NCBI GenBank assembly: GCA_910586205.1
Contig: CAJUGD010000002.1
Location: 62,001 to 126,000, forward strand
DNA length: 64,000 bases
Reading direction: 5' to 3'
From: an uncultured Lachnospiraceae bacterium
GTDB lineage: Bacteria > Bacillota > Clostridia > Lachnospirales > Lachnospiraceae
Position numbers and translations under genes: made by a program. The first letter of the stretch is position 1; each line of letters begins with the position of its first letter. Of this stretch, positions 8,369 to 16,929 are shown piece after piece. The notes below the pieces were generated by a model that worked only from the letters and a program-made list of their open reading frames with translations, was not told the origin of the DNA and did not search any database.

Positions 8369-8896
8369 TCACTCCTCTCTCAAATATTGTTTTAATTTCT
8401 TAATGGCACGATTGTACTTAGACAGCACCGTGGCAAGGGGCATCTGCAGATTAGACGCAATCTCCCGGTGCTTTAACCCTGCCGAGGCATGAAGAAGCAC
8501 AATCTGCCGCTCATCCTCTTTCAGTATCTCAAGGGCGGAACGGAGCACCATGGCATCTGCTAAGTTTTCCAAAGGAAGACACAGCTCTCCCGTCTCCTCC
8601 CCATTCAGATCATCCAGCCCCATATCTGCCTGCCGCTTCTGGTCACGGAACCTCATATAACATAAGTTCCGTGCAATGGTAAAAATCCACGCCAAAGGCT
8701 TTCCCTGGGAATGATAGGATGCTGCGGAGGTCCATATCTTCAGATAAGTCTCCTGCATGACTTCTTCTGCATCCTGGGGATTCTTAAGAATAGACAATAT
8801 AAAGCTGTAAACAGTCCGATCTGTGTTGTGATACAACTGTCGGAAGGCATCTTCATCACCTGTGCCTACTTGTTTTAAAAGTTCCTCGTCGTTCAA
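8369..8896 (-). CDS. ECF-type RNA polymerase sigma factor
   Basis: A 175-residue sigma-70 family member with only regions 2 and 4. Region 2 is seen as DEDAFRQLYHNTDRTVYSFIL, the core-binding NPQDAEEVMQETYLKIW, and the -10 recognition part KPLAWIFTIARNLCYMRFRD. Region 4 (about 115-170) holds LKEDERQIVLLHASAGLKHREIA and the recognition helix with LATVLSKYNRAIKKLKQYL. The start is a TTG codon (8894-8896) with AAAGGG 7 nt upstream. The partner anti-sigma gene overlaps or abuts it, so they are coupled. ECF regulators often activate their own promoter, but I cannot identify that promoter with confidence in the short gap upstream. Confidence 0.93.
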   Translation of the reverse strand: MNDEELLKQVGTGDEDAFRQLYHNTDRTVYSFILSILKNPQDAEEVMQETYLKIWTSAASYHSQGKPLAWIFTIARNLCYMRFRDQKRQADMGLDDLNGEETGELCLPLENLADAMVLRSALEILKEDERQIVLLHASAGLKHREIASNLQMPLATVLSKYNRAIKKLKQYLREE

Positions 8897-8921
8897 TCGA
8901 ATTCCCTTTCTGATAGTTTAA

Positions 8922-8946
8922 TGCAATAGAAGCCATTCTTATTGCA
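8922..8946 (-). terminator. Stem-loop between the CDF transporter and the sigma gene
   Basis: TGCAATA and TATTGCA form a 7-bp stem with an 11-nt loop, 34 bp after the cation transporter stop. The tail (TTAAACTATC) is not a good T tract, so this is a weak terminator at best, or simply an upstream element of the sigma gene. Confidence 0.35.
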
Positions 8947-8980
8947 CCATCTGGTAAAGTTTTCTTTCCAAAATATTCCT

Positions 8981-10159
8981 TTACGATTCCATGCAAAAGG
9001 TACATTCTGCTGTGATTACACAACAGTACCTCTCATCCAGCTCCCTCAGTTTTCGGCATATTTCCTGCTTGCACGCATCCTGCATCTGCTTTGTGTAGTC
9101 CCGCGGCACCACCAAATCAAAGATCAGGTTCGTCCTGCGCGTACCCTCCACAACCCGAAAATCATGCAGGGTCAGACGCTCATCCAGCCCCCGCAAAACC
9201 CCCTCTGCCATTTGCCGAAGCTCCCTGAGCTGAGTATTTTTAAGCTCTACCGGATCCATATGAATCACCAGAAAAATACCCAGCTTCTCCGCTGCGTCCC
9301 GCTCAATCCGATCCACTACTTCATGAGAGATCTCGATTTCCACATCACTGGGCACTTCTGCGTGAATGGACGCCATACTGCGTCCCGGCCCATAATTATG
9401 GACAATCAGGTCATGGCTTCCCACAATCCCCTCATAACCATTGACAAAATCTGTGATTTTCCGGTAAACTTCCGGATCAATCGGTCCTCCGATCAGCGGC
9501 TCCAAAGTGTCTTTTGCAATATTCACTCCGGCGATCATAACCAGCACAGATACCACCAGACCCACCAGGCCGTCAATATTTACCTTCCAGATGCCGAACA
9601 CCACAATAGATAGAATCGTAGCCGAAGTGGCAGCCACATCTCCCAGAGAATCTGCCGCTGTGGCTTTCATGACAGAAGACTGTACCCGTCTGCCCAGGTT
9701 TCTGTTAAAAAATGCCATCCAGAGCTTTACCCCCACGGACAGCATCAGGATACCCACGGAAATGATTCCGAACGTCAGCTCCTCCGGATGCAAAATCTTT
9801 CCCAAAGAAGTTTTCAGAAGGGAAAAGCCAACCTGGATCACAATAAATGCCACAATAAATGCCGAAATATATTCAATCCGTCCATGGCCAAAGGGATGGC
9901 TCTCATCTGCCGGCTTCTGCGCCATCTTCATGCCTACAAAGCCGACAATCGAGGAGGCGGCGTCTGACAGATTGTTAAATGCATCTGCCATAATGGAAAT
10001 GCTGCCCGTCATAAACCCAACCCCAATCTTTGCCCCAAACAAAATCAGGTTGCAGCAGATTCCCACTATGCCCGCCATCATTCCATAAGCCGTGCGTACC
10101 TGCGGATTATCCGTCTGTTCATAATCCTTTACCAATTTTCTTACTAAAAATTCTGTCAT
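8981..10159 (-). CDS. Cation diffusion facilitator (CDF) family efflux transporter
   Basis: A 392-residue inner-membrane antiporter that exports divalent metals such as Zn, Fe or Mn in exchange for protons. It shows the family start RTAYGMMAGIVGI, six membrane spans over about residues 22-215, the metal-site helix with DAFNNLSDAASS in TM2, a second site SHPFGHGRIEYISAF, and DSLGDVAATSAT in TM5. The C-terminal cytoplasmic part (about 215-390) is the ferredoxin-like regulatory domain with conserved His residues (HDLIVHNYGPGR). It is longer than the usual 300 residues because this tail is extended. It starts 6 bp after truA, so the two are probably co-transcribed. The metal cannot be told from sequence. 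Confidence 0.92.
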   Translation of the reverse strand: MTEFLVRKLVKDYEQTDNPQVRTAYGMMAGIVGICCNLILFGAKIGVGFMTGSISIMADAFNNLSDAASSIVGFVGMKMAQKPADESHPFGHGRIEYISAFIVAFIVIQVGFSLLKTSLGKILHPEELTFGIISVGILMLSVGVKLWMAFFNRNLGRRVQSSVMKATAADSLGDVAATSATILSIVVFGIWKVNIDGLVGLVVSVLVMIAGVNIAKDTLEPLIGGPIDPEVYRKITDFVNGYEGIVGSHDLIVHNYGPGRSMASIHAEVPSDVEIEISHEVVDRIERDAAEKLGIFLVIHMDPVELKNTQLRELRQMAEGVLRGLDERLTLHDFRVVEGTRRTNLIFDLVVPRDYTKQMQDACKQEICRKLRELDERYCCVITAECTFCMES

Positions 10160-10165
10160 AGGCTC

Positions 10166-10921
10166 TCATACTTCCCCATATTTTACTTCCATCAGACACA
10201 GTCCTTCCGGCGGCGCCGTAAACCCGGCCATCTTCCGATCCCCTGCCTCCAAAATCCCGGCTATCTGTTCAGGACGACGTTCTCCAAGGCCCACTTCAAT
10301 CAAAGTACCCGTCATAATACGCACCATATACTGCAAAAAGCCATTTCCCTCAAAGGTAAGACATACCACACTGCCTTTTGGCTCCTTTTTGATGTCAATC
10401 GCCTGTATTGTCCTAACCGTAGATTTTTTCATCCTGGGATTCCCGCAAAAACTCTTAAAGTCATGAGTGCCGCACAAAAATCCGGCTGCTGCCTTCATAG
10501 CTTTCACATCCAAAGGCTTTCCCAATCCATAAACATACCTTCTCTGAAACACGTCTCGTCTCTGTCTGGTTTCAATCTGGTATTGATAAATCTTTCCTGC
10601 TGCATGAAGACGGCTGTGAAATCTCTCCGGCGCCTGTTCTGTCCTAAGTACCGCGATATCCCCCGGAAGATATTGGTTTAAATACGCTGTCACCTGCTTT
10701 GGCTCCCAATACTCATCCAAAAGAAAATTGGCTACTTGTCCCATAGCATGAACGCCCGCATCGGTTCTTCCGGATCCATGGACCTCTACCGGTGCCCCGG
10801 CCATCCGGCCCAGCACTGCCTCCAGCCTTCCCTGGATCGTATTTTCCGTATTGCCCTGCTTTTGCCATCCATTGTAACGGGTTCCTTCATATTGCAGGAT
10901 TATCTTATAATTGTGCCCCAA
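10166..10921 (-). CDS. truA: tRNA pseudouridine(38-40) synthase
   Basis: TruA converts uridines 38-40 of the tRNA anticodon arm to pseudouridine. The 251-residue product fits the family. The catalytic motif GSGRTDAGVHAMGQV carries the nucleophile Asp54; YEGTRYNGWQKQ at the N-terminus and FLQYMVRIMTGTLIEVG near the C-terminus are also diagnostic. I use a TTG start (10919-10921) since AGGAG lies 9 nt upstream and the family N-terminus fits there. It lies between the symporter and the CDF gene, 6 bp from the latter. Confidence 0.95.
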   Translation of the reverse strand: MGHNYKIILQYEGTRYNGWQKQGNTENTIQGRLEAVLGRMAGAPVEVHGSGRTDAGVHAMGQVANFLLDEYWEPKQVTAYLNQYLPGDIAVLRTEQAPERFHSRLHAAGKIYQYQIETRQRRDVFQRRYVYGLGKPLDVKAMKAAAGFLCGTHDFKSFCGNPRMKKSTVRTIQAIDIKKEPKGSVVCLTFEGNGFLQYMVRIMTGTLIEVGLGERRPEQIAGILEAGDRKMAGFTAPPEGLCLMEVKYGEV

Positions 10922-10980
10922 ACTTCCCCGCTCCTATTCTCTTTTCCCCATTTCGTATAAAGACTTATTTTGGTTTGTGT

Positions 10981-12339
10981 CTACAAAATACCCTGCAGAA
11001 ACACCCCCAAAATCATCACGGGAAGAATAAACTTTAAATATCCTGCCGCCCATGCAGGCACCTTCATGCCGGTTCCCTCATTGGCTTCCTTATAATAGTC
11101 CCCTATGCCCCAGCCGGCTTTCAGCGTACAGAACAAAAGGTACACCAAAGATCCCAAAGGCAGAAGCAAATTGCTGACTATAAAATCCTCCAGGTCCAGA
11201 ACCGTACTTCCCGGCCCCATTGGCTGAAAGCCGCTTAATACATTATATCCCAAAGCACAGGGAAGTGACAGTATTGTAATCACTGCCAGATTCATCCAGG
11301 CGGACTTTTTTCTATCCATATGAAAAAGCTCCATACAGCATGCTATAATGTTCTCAAACACGGCAATCACTGTGGACAATGCTGCAAACGACATAAACAA
11401 AAAGAACAGACTTCCCCATATCCTGCCTCCCATCATGGAAATAAACACATTTGGCAGGGTGATAAAGATCAGCCTTGGCCCGCTGTCCGGATTTACCCCA
11501 AAAGCAAAACAAGCCGGGAAAATAATAAGACCTGCTGTGATTGCCACAAAAGTATCTAAAACCGCCACATTCACAGCCTCTCCCAAAAGCGTATGATCCC
11601 TGTTAAGATAGCTTCCGAAGATTGCCATTGCTCCGATTCCCAAACTCAGGGTAAAAAACGACTGATTCATGGCCGCCACAATAATATTGCCGATTCCCAC
11701 CTCCGACACCTTTTCAAAATCCGGATACAGATAGAACCGAAGGCCGCTCATGCCTCCCTCCAGAGTCAATCCCCGCACTGCCATTACAATCATTAGGGAT
11801 AAAAGGCCAATCATCATGCCTTTGGTAATCCGTTCCACTCCTTTCTGAAGCCCCATGGAGCAAATCAGAATCCCCAGCACTACCACAACCATCATCCAAA
11901 ATACGTTGACTCCCGGCTGTCCTAAGGTATCTCCAAAAGCCGCCTCCACTTCTCCGGAAGAAAGCCCTGTAAATTTCCCCACAAAAAAGCTGTAGAAATA
12001 ATACAGCATCCATCCTGCCACTGTAGTATAAAACATCATCAGCATATAATTTCCCGCCATGGCCACATAGCCGTGAAGATGCCATTTGCTTCCCGGCTTT
12101 TCAAGCGCCTGATAAGCTTTCACCGGACTTTTCCGGCTTGCCCTCCCTACGGCAAATTCCATGGAAAGCACAGGAACCCCCATGATCGTCAAGAACAGCA
12201 GGTAGAACAGCACAAAGACCCCTCCTCCGTTCTGTCCCACCACATAGGGAAATCTCCACACATTTCCGATTCCGATTGCACATCCGGCTGATAAAAGCAA
12301 AAAGCCCATTCTGGACCCGAATGTCTCTCTCTGGTTCAT
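10981..12339 (-). CDS. Sodium:neurotransmitter symporter family (SNF/NSS) transporter
   Basis: A 452-residue sodium-coupled amino acid or amine importer of the LeuT fold. The start NQRETFGSRMGFLLLSAGCAIGIGNVWRFPYVVGQNGGG is typical: TM1 has the unwound GIGNVWRFPY that binds Na+ and substrate. About eleven spans follow, including the broken TM6 region (NQSFFTLSLGIGAMAIFGSY). GGAGG precedes the ATG by 9 nt. It is followed by truA 59 bp downstream. Bacterial members transport Leu, Trp, Tyr, Met or Ala; the substrate cannot be read here. Confidence 0.93.
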   Translation of the reverse strand: MNQRETFGSRMGFLLLSAGCAIGIGNVWRFPYVVGQNGGGVFVLFYLLFLTIMGVPVLSMEFAVGRASRKSPVKAYQALEKPGSKWHLHGYVAMAGNYMLMMFYTTVAGWMLYYFYSFFVGKFTGLSSGEVEAAFGDTLGQPGVNVFWMMVVVVLGILICSMGLQKGVERITKGMMIGLLSLMIVMAVRGLTLEGGMSGLRFYLYPDFEKVSEVGIGNIIVAAMNQSFFTLSLGIGAMAIFGSYLNRDHTLLGEAVNVAVLDTFVAITAGLIIFPACFAFGVNPDSGPRLIFITLPNVFISMMGGRIWGSLFFLFMSFAALSTVIAVFENIIACCMELFHMDRKKSAWMNLAVITILSLPCALGYNVLSGFQPMGPGSTVLDLEDFIVSNLLLPLGSLVYLLFCTLKAGWGIGDYYKEANEGTGMKVPAWAAGYLKFILPVMILGVFLQGIL

Positions 12340-12404
12340 TGTTATATTCCTCCGTCTTACATATTGTGATTGAAAGGATCTTCTTATGCATTACAGGGAA
12401 AAAC

Positions 12405-12444
12405 CAGCATCATGGTTCCCCCAGACGCACAGAGCCATGTGCTG
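12405..12444 (-). terminator. Terminator after purine nucleoside phosphorylase
   Basis: On the minus strand CAGCACATGG pairs with CCATGATGCTG (one bulged A), followed by GTTTTTCCC. It sits 46 bp after the punA stop and before the symporter gene. Confidence 0.75.
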
Positions 12445-12489
12445 ATTTTCCTGCCTCACTGAAAAGCTTCCTCTCGTAAATCGATCTGA

Positions 12490-13314
12490 TCATCCCATTC
12501 TGACAATGGCCTCTGTGATCAGCTCCTTAAACCGGGGCGCCACCTGATCCGCCGTCTCCTTTACCTCTGTATGGCTTAAAGGCTGTTCTGTCATCCCGCA
12601 GGCCATATTGGAAATGCAGGAAATGCCGCAGATCCTCATCTTCATATGATTGGCTGCCACTGCTTCACATGCTGTGCTCATTCCTACGGCATCCGCCCCC
12701 AAAATCCGGCACATCCGCACTTCATGGGGCGACTCAAAATTCGGTCCCGTAAGCTGTAAGTATGTCCCCTCCTTAAGCGAGATTCCCAAGTCATGAGACG
12801 TTTCCCGCAAAACCTGGCAGAGCTTTGGATCATAAATATGACTCATATCCGGGAACCTCTCCCCCAGCTCCTCCACATTCGGCCCAATCAGGGGCGACGG
12901 CACAAAATCTGATATCTGGTCTGTGATCATCATAAAATCCCCTGCACGGAAATCATAATTCACACCCCCGGCCGCATTCGTCAGAAAAAGGATCTCTGCT
13001 CCCATCATCTTCATCAGCCGGATCGGCAGCACCACATCTTCCATGGGATACCCTTCATAATAGTGGACACGTCCCTGCATAATCACAACCGGCACATCCT
13101 TCACATATCCAAACACAAATCTTCCTTTATGTCCGCTGACCGTGGATACAGGAAACCCGCTGATTTCATGATAATCCAGAGTGGATTCAATCCGAATCCC
13201 GTCTGCATAATCCCCTAATCCGGACCCCAATACCAACGCCACCTTAGGACGGACACAAATCTGATCCTGAATGCTCTTATAACAATTCTGCAGGCGTTCA
13301 TATACTGCTGTCAT
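12490..13314 (-). CDS. punA: Purine nucleoside phosphorylase
   Basis: This enzyme splits purine (deoxy)nucleosides with phosphate into base and (deoxy)ribose-1-phosphate in the cytoplasm. The 274-residue size and motifs mark the trimeric, mammalian-like class: LGSGLGDYAD (phosphate loop), GHKGRF, QGRVHYYEGY, the base-site TNAAGGVNYDFRAGDFMMITDQI, and VGMSTACEAVAANH. The C-terminal AACGMT-like segment is seen as SNMACGMTEQPLSHTEV. GGAGG precedes the ATG. It is a monocistronic unit between two hairpins. Its product, a pentose-1-phosphate, could feed the MtnA/aldolase locus at 40.6-52 kb, though the two are far apart. Confidence 0.94.
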   Translation of the reverse strand: MTAVYERLQNCYKSIQDQICVRPKVALVLGSGLGDYADGIRIESTLDYHEISGFPVSTVSGHKGRFVFGYVKDVPVVIMQGRVHYYEGYPMEDVVLPIRLMKMMGAEILFLTNAAGGVNYDFRAGDFMMITDQISDFVPSPLIGPNVEELGERFPDMSHIYDPKLCQVLRETSHDLGISLKEGTYLQLTGPNFESPHEVRMCRILGADAVGMSTACEAVAANHMKMRICGISCISNMACGMTEQPLSHTEVKETADQVAPRFKELITEAIVRMG

Positions 13315-13384
13315 ACCATCTCCTCCTTCATCTTTTGGTCTGTCACTGCCTGAAATTACAAGGTTATCTCTTACGGATATGGCT

Positions 13385-13413
13385 ATTATAACCGATATGC
13401 CTCCTATTTTCCA
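13385..13413 (-). promoter_or_regulatory. Probable punA promoter
   Basis: Minus-strand -10 TATAAT (13385-13390) lies 17 bp from a weaker -35, TGGAAA (13408-13413). It is the only good -10 in the gap between punA and the upstream terminator. Confidence 0.5.
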
Positions 13414-13460
13414 TAGAAACCTGGTTTTTCTTTAATAGAATACGCTTTTATCAAAATAAA

Positions 13461-13486
13461 AAGGCAGGCGTCTCATCCTGCCTGCC
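13461..13486 (-). terminator. Terminator after degV-family gene
   Basis: A 7-bp GC-rich stem (GGCAGGC with GCCTGCC) is followed on the minus strand by TTTTTATTTT, 15 bp beyond the DegV stop codon. Confidence 0.85.
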
Positions 13487-13500
13487 AATCCCGTTCAAAA

Positions 13501-14337
13501 CTATAATGCCAGAATAATCCCCCCGTCTCCCGCATAAAGGGTAGATACTCCTGCTGTCTCCGTAATCACAATCTCCCGGCTAAGTCCAAGACCTGCCAGC
13601 TCCTTTTTAACCTGTTCTGCCCGCTCCGGCGCATTACAGTGGGCAATCACCGCACGCCCGTCCCCGTCTTTCCCTCTCTCACGAATCGCGATCTCACACA
13701 TTCTGGCAAAAGCCTTCCCCACGCCTCTGGCCTGATCCAGCTTGATGATCACGCCGTGATCAGCCCCCATCACCGGCTTAATATTAAGAGCCGTGGCAAA
13801 AAATGCCTGCAATCCGGTCAGCCTGCCGTTCTTGCGCAGATACTCCAGGGAATCTAAGACAAAATACGTCCTCTGCTGATCCCGCATTGTCAGAATCTGA
13901 CTGGAAATCTCCTCAAACTTCATCCCCTTGTCATACATCTCACAGATCGCCATAGCCAGGGACAGCTCCCCTGATGCCGCTGACTCCGAATCAAGAATTA
14001 AAATATTCTTATGTCCGTGTTCCTCCTCATACAAGCTCTTGCCCACCATGGCACTGTTGTAAGAACCGCTCAGATGACTGGAAATAGTGATCACATAAAT
14101 ATCCTCCTCCTCACACTCATAAGCTTTCTTAAAAGCTTCCGGAGAAGGGCAGGCAGTCTTCGGACAATCCTGGCTCTCTTTCACCAGCTTCAAAAACTCC
14201 GCCTGATCAAATCCCTCATCGTCCACAATCATGGCATCCCCTACCTGCAATGTCAGCGGCACAATCTGAAACCGCGGATCCATCCTCATTTCCTTCGTCA
14301 AATCCAGACAACTGTCGCCGACAATCTTATAGCTCAT
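13501..14337 (-). CDS. DegV family fatty-acid-binding protein
   Basis: DegV (FakB-type) proteins bind a fatty acid and, in Firmicutes, present it to the kinase FakA for phosphorylation. The 278-residue protein shows GDSCLDLT near the start, the SCPSPEAF-like segment TACPSPEAF, ITISSHLSGSYNSA (the Ser and Thr that hold the carboxylate), ILDSESAASGELSLA and the family block LEYLRKNGRLTG. I start at the second Met because AGGAGG is 6 nt upstream of it and 0 nt from the first. It has its own promoter and terminator; no fakA is nearby. Confidence 0.93.
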   Translation of the reverse strand: MSYKIVGDSCLDLTKEMRMDPRFQIVPLTLQVGDAMIVDDEGFDQAEFLKLVKESQDCPKTACPSPEAFKKAYECEEEDIYVITISSHLSGSYNSAMVGKSLYEEEHGHKNILILDSESAASGELSLAMAICEMYDKGMKFEEISSQILTMRDQQRTYFVLDSLEYLRKNGRLTGLQAFFATALNIKPVMGADHGVIIKLDQARGVGKAFARMCEIAIRERGKDGDGRAVIAHCNAPERAEQVKKELAGLGLSREIVITETAGVSTLYAGDGGIILAL

Positions 14338-14387
14338 CTTCATCCTCCTGAAATCATCTCTATATTACGTAGTTTTAATTACTACTT

Positions 14388-14415
14388 ATTATAGCATATA
14401 TTTCAGATATTTCAA
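14388..14415 (-). promoter_or_regulatory. degV-family gene promoter
   Basis: Minus-strand -35 TTGAAA (14410-14415), 16-bp spacer, -10 TATAAT (14388-14393). A short inverted repeat GTAGT/ACTAC follows near the predicted start of transcription. Confidence 0.7.
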
Positions 14416-14503
14416 TACTATCTATTTTTCAATATTAGCCATGATATCCATTTCATGTAGTTTTCCCTATAATGAGCAGGTTTTGGAAAATTTCATGTAC
14501 TAA

Positions 14504-16408
14504 TCAGGACCGGCCGGTCTTGCGGGATTTTTTATTTTCATACATTTTCTCGTCAGCCTCTTTTAACAGCTTCTGATAATCAGTATGGCCCTCTATCAGA
14601 CAGCAGCCAAAGGAGAAACCAAGAGGGACATACAGATCATCGTTCAGACGAGCGCGGCTGTTGTTCTGCAGCTTCTCCAATGTAAGGACAGCATTAGAAA
14701 GCTCCTCCTTTGTCTGATATTGATATAAAAACAAGACAAATTCATCGCCTCCTAGTCTGGCAGCAATACTGTGACCAGGCTCAAATTTCTCCAAAAGGCC
14801 GGCAATCTCTTTTAAATAAGCGTCCCCGCCTTCGTGGCCGTATGTATCGTTTACTATTTTTAAATTATCTGCATCGATCATCACAAAAGCACTTTCTTTA
14901 AACTCCTCCGGTTTATGGAAACAGGAGGAGAGGAAGCCTTCCAGACCCCGGCGGTTATACAGTCCGGTCAGATGATCATAATCCCTTTCCCGTTCAATCT
15001 GAAGACGTTTTAAGGTATCCTCGGTCACATCAATGAGAACGCCGAAAATATTGTTGTTCTCGGTGATTTCCTCGACCTTAATATAGCGCCCGTCCAACTC
15101 AAACACATTCGCCTCACTGTCAAAGGGGTGACTGCAAAGGTGGAAAAGAAAATCCCTGAACATCCGGCAGTCACAGGATAACTGTCTCGCCTTCTCAGGA
15201 GTAAGACCAAGAATCTGCGGTACATGCTCCGTAAAGCGGACCTGCAGCACATGATCATTATACTCGTACACCCCGATGTACATATTTGTTTTGCTGAGCA
15301 CATAAGACATCTTCCTGCTGTTATCCAAAAGGCTCTTTTTCATCCGGTTAATATCCCTGCTCAGCTCAGAAAATTCCGTGCTGCTCTGAATGTCTATGAC
15401 CTGGTCAAGATTCCCGTCAGCAATGGAATGGAGCTTTTGATTGATACGGTAGATGTCATCTACCACATAATGGTTCATATAACGGGTCACGGCACGCATA
15501 AGCACCACGGCAATTATAACAAGACAGGAAAAAAGGACAAAAGTATTCAGAAGGATCCACTTATAAAGCACCCGGCTGGTAAGAATACGCCCAATATAAT
15601 TGGAATCAAATGTCTGGAATACACAGAGAGAATCCTGGCCGTTGACCGCAGCATGAAAGCCCTTTGATTGGCCGGCAATGTCCTGGAGGCTGATGCCGAT
15701 CTCCTCGATATTCTTATGTACACAGTCTAATTCTGTAGAACCCACGATCTCTCCGCTGGTTCTGTCAATGGCATAATAACTGGCCTCCGGATTCACCCGG
15801 AACAGGGAAAATATATAAGAAAGCTCATTTTTCTGGGTCACTTTCATGACATTGACCGGGGACATGCCCACCTGAACGATAAAATTCTCGTCAGCGCTCC
15901 ACAGAGCCGAATACTGCATCAGCTTTCCCTCTGCCACGTTCGGCGTTATATCCTGCACGAGTTTTAACGATTTATCTGCCAGCATGGGTTTAAAGAACAT
16001 CATCTGTTCACCGGAGTCAAAGGTATAGTCGTAATACTCCGGATGGGTTCCTGCATAGATACGTCCGGCCTTATCAAAAATATGGATTTCATCCACTTCC
16101 ATAAAAACCGCGATCCGTCTAAGCTCGTCAACACTGTCAAGCACAGAAGGCTTATCCTGGATCAGATAGGCGATGGCCTCGGCATTATGCAGACATGTTT
16201 GGCTGTACTCCTCACTGATTTCCGCAAGCTCGGCATTATTCTGTTCCAGAACCTGCCCGATCTGCTGGAATGTCATCATTGCATCGTTGTACGCCTGTCG
16301 GTGGGTGTCAGCGATCTGAACACCTATAATAACGATTGTCAAAAAGGAAATCAAAATGAATGTGACCAGATTCATGTATTGGCTGATAATTTTTTTAAGT
16401 GGCTTCAT
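14504..16408 (-). CDS. Membrane-bound diguanylate cyclase with extracellular sensor
   Basis: The 634-residue protein makes cyclic di-GMP from two GTP. It has a first membrane span (11-32), an extracellular sensor of about 250 residues with a Cache-like look, a second span (285-306), a HAMP-like linker (about 307-360), a PAS-like region (about 370-465) and a C-terminal GGDEF domain. The domain carries DHLTGLYNRRG (477-487), NDTYGHEGGD and an intact GGDEF motif (553-557), so it should be active. The RxxD inhibitory site that usually sits five residues before GGDEF is absent. The start is the ATG of MKPLKK with AGGAGG 5 nt upstream; a longer frame lacks a site. It stands alone; no EAL protein is nearby. 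Confidence 0.92.
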   Translation of the reverse strand: MKPLKKIISQYMNLVTFILISFLTIVIIGVQIADTHRQAYNDAMMTFQQIGQVLEQNNAELAEISEEYSQTCLHNAEAIAYLIQDKPSVLDSVDELRRIAVFMEVDEIHIFDKAGRIYAGTHPEYYDYTFDSGEQMMFFKPMLADKSLKLVQDITPNVAEGKLMQYSALWSADENFIVQVGMSPVNVMKVTQKNELSYIFSLFRVNPEASYYAIDRTSGEIVGSTELDCVHKNIEEIGISLQDIAGQSKGFHAAVNGQDSLCVFQTFDSNYIGRILTSRVLYKWILLNTFVLFSCLVIIAVVLMRAVTRYMNHYVVDDIYRINQKLHSIADGNLDQVIDIQSSTEFSELSRDINRMKKSLLDNSRKMSYVLSKTNMYIGVYEYNDHVLQVRFTEHVPQILGLTPEKARQLSCDCRMFRDFLFHLCSHPFDSEANVFELDGRYIKVEEITENNNIFGVLIDVTEDTLKRLQIERERDYDHLTGLYNRRGLEGFLSSCFHKPEEFKESAFVMIDADNLKIVNDTYGHEGGDAYLKEIAGLLEKFEPGHSIAARLGGDEFVLFLYQYQTKEELSNAVLTLEKLQNNSRARLNDDLYVPLGFSFGCCLIEGHTDYQKLLKEADEKMYENKKSRKTGRS

Positions 16409-16520
16409 CTCTGCCTCCTGTGTAGTATGAAAATGACCGGGAAATGCAGCATGGCCGCGCAGGCTGCAGAATATATACATGCCAAAATCTCAGTTACTTT
16501 CTATAAATATACGAGAAGCC

Positions 16521-16671
16521 TTAGTACTACAGCGAACACTTTAAATTTATCTGTATATTACGAGCAAAATCAACTATATGATATGGGAGAATACCAGTTG
16601 CTTTATTGGAAAATCTGCCTGAAATACTTTTTAGAAAAATACAGAGCAGATTGTGTTCGCTGTAGTATTAA
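16521..16671. repeat. 151-bp unit bounded by 19-bp inverted repeats
   Basis: The ends TACTACAGCGAACAC (16525-16539) and GTGTTCGCTGTAGTA (16653-16667) are a perfect 15-bp inverted repeat, extended to 18 of 19 matches by TTA at one end and TAA at the other. The 113-bp centre is AT-rich and has no reading frame of note. It could be a miniature inverted-repeat element with a TTA/TAA target, or a long hairpin in RNA. Confidence 0.6.
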
Positions 16672-16829
16672 AGCGTGCCTGAAAATTCATTCCCGCCAAG
16701 TACACGCCCCACTTTGCGGTATATTTGGCTATCATTCGGTCAACGCAGCCCACTACACCTCCCTCATTCGGGCCAAATCTCCCACAAACTGTGACGCACA
16801 TCTGACGGAAAGCAATTTTAAGACACGCT
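16672..16829. repeat. 158-bp unit bounded by 16-bp imperfect inverted repeats
   Basis: AGCGTGCCTGAAAATT (16672-16687) and AATTTTAAGACACGCT (16814-16829) match in 14 of 16 positions as an inverted repeat. The unit abuts the preceding inverted-repeat unit with no gap. Its interior has a higher GC content than the gap around it and no coding signal. A short piece matching its end (GAGCGTGTCTGA) recurs in the mocR leader near 52139. A non-autonomous mobile repeat is the likeliest reading. Confidence 0.5.
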
Positions 16830-16929
16830 CTGCTAATTAAATATGATAATTTCGATCAAAGAATAAGTTAAATATATGATATCATAAGCCAGATGAATTA
16901 GCAAGAAAATTTGCGGTCAGGGCTTCCTT

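Larger units (their letters stand above)
16409..16929. other. Intergenic region with two inverted-repeat units, no gene seen
   Basis: This 521-bp gap separates HD-Pnk from the diguanylate cyclase. A frame on the plus strand crosses it but starts inside the cyclase gene, has no ribosome site and resembles nothing, so I do not call it. The gap holds two back-to-back inverted-repeat units (16521-16671 and 16672-16829), listed separately. The left part just before the cyclase start is AT-rich and may hold its promoter, which I cannot place. Confidence 0.6.

Noticed and set aside
8922..8946. A strong terminator between the CDF and sigma genes
   Set aside because: The stem is only 7 bp and lacks a T tract; listed with low confidence.
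16521..16829. An insertion sequence
   Set aside because: Units are about 150 bp and carry no transposase frame.
16043..16840. 265-codon plus-strand frame across the 16.4-16.9 kb gap
   Set aside because: Most of it is antisense to the diguanylate cyclase, it lacks a ribosome site, and the rest crosses two inverted-repeat units.
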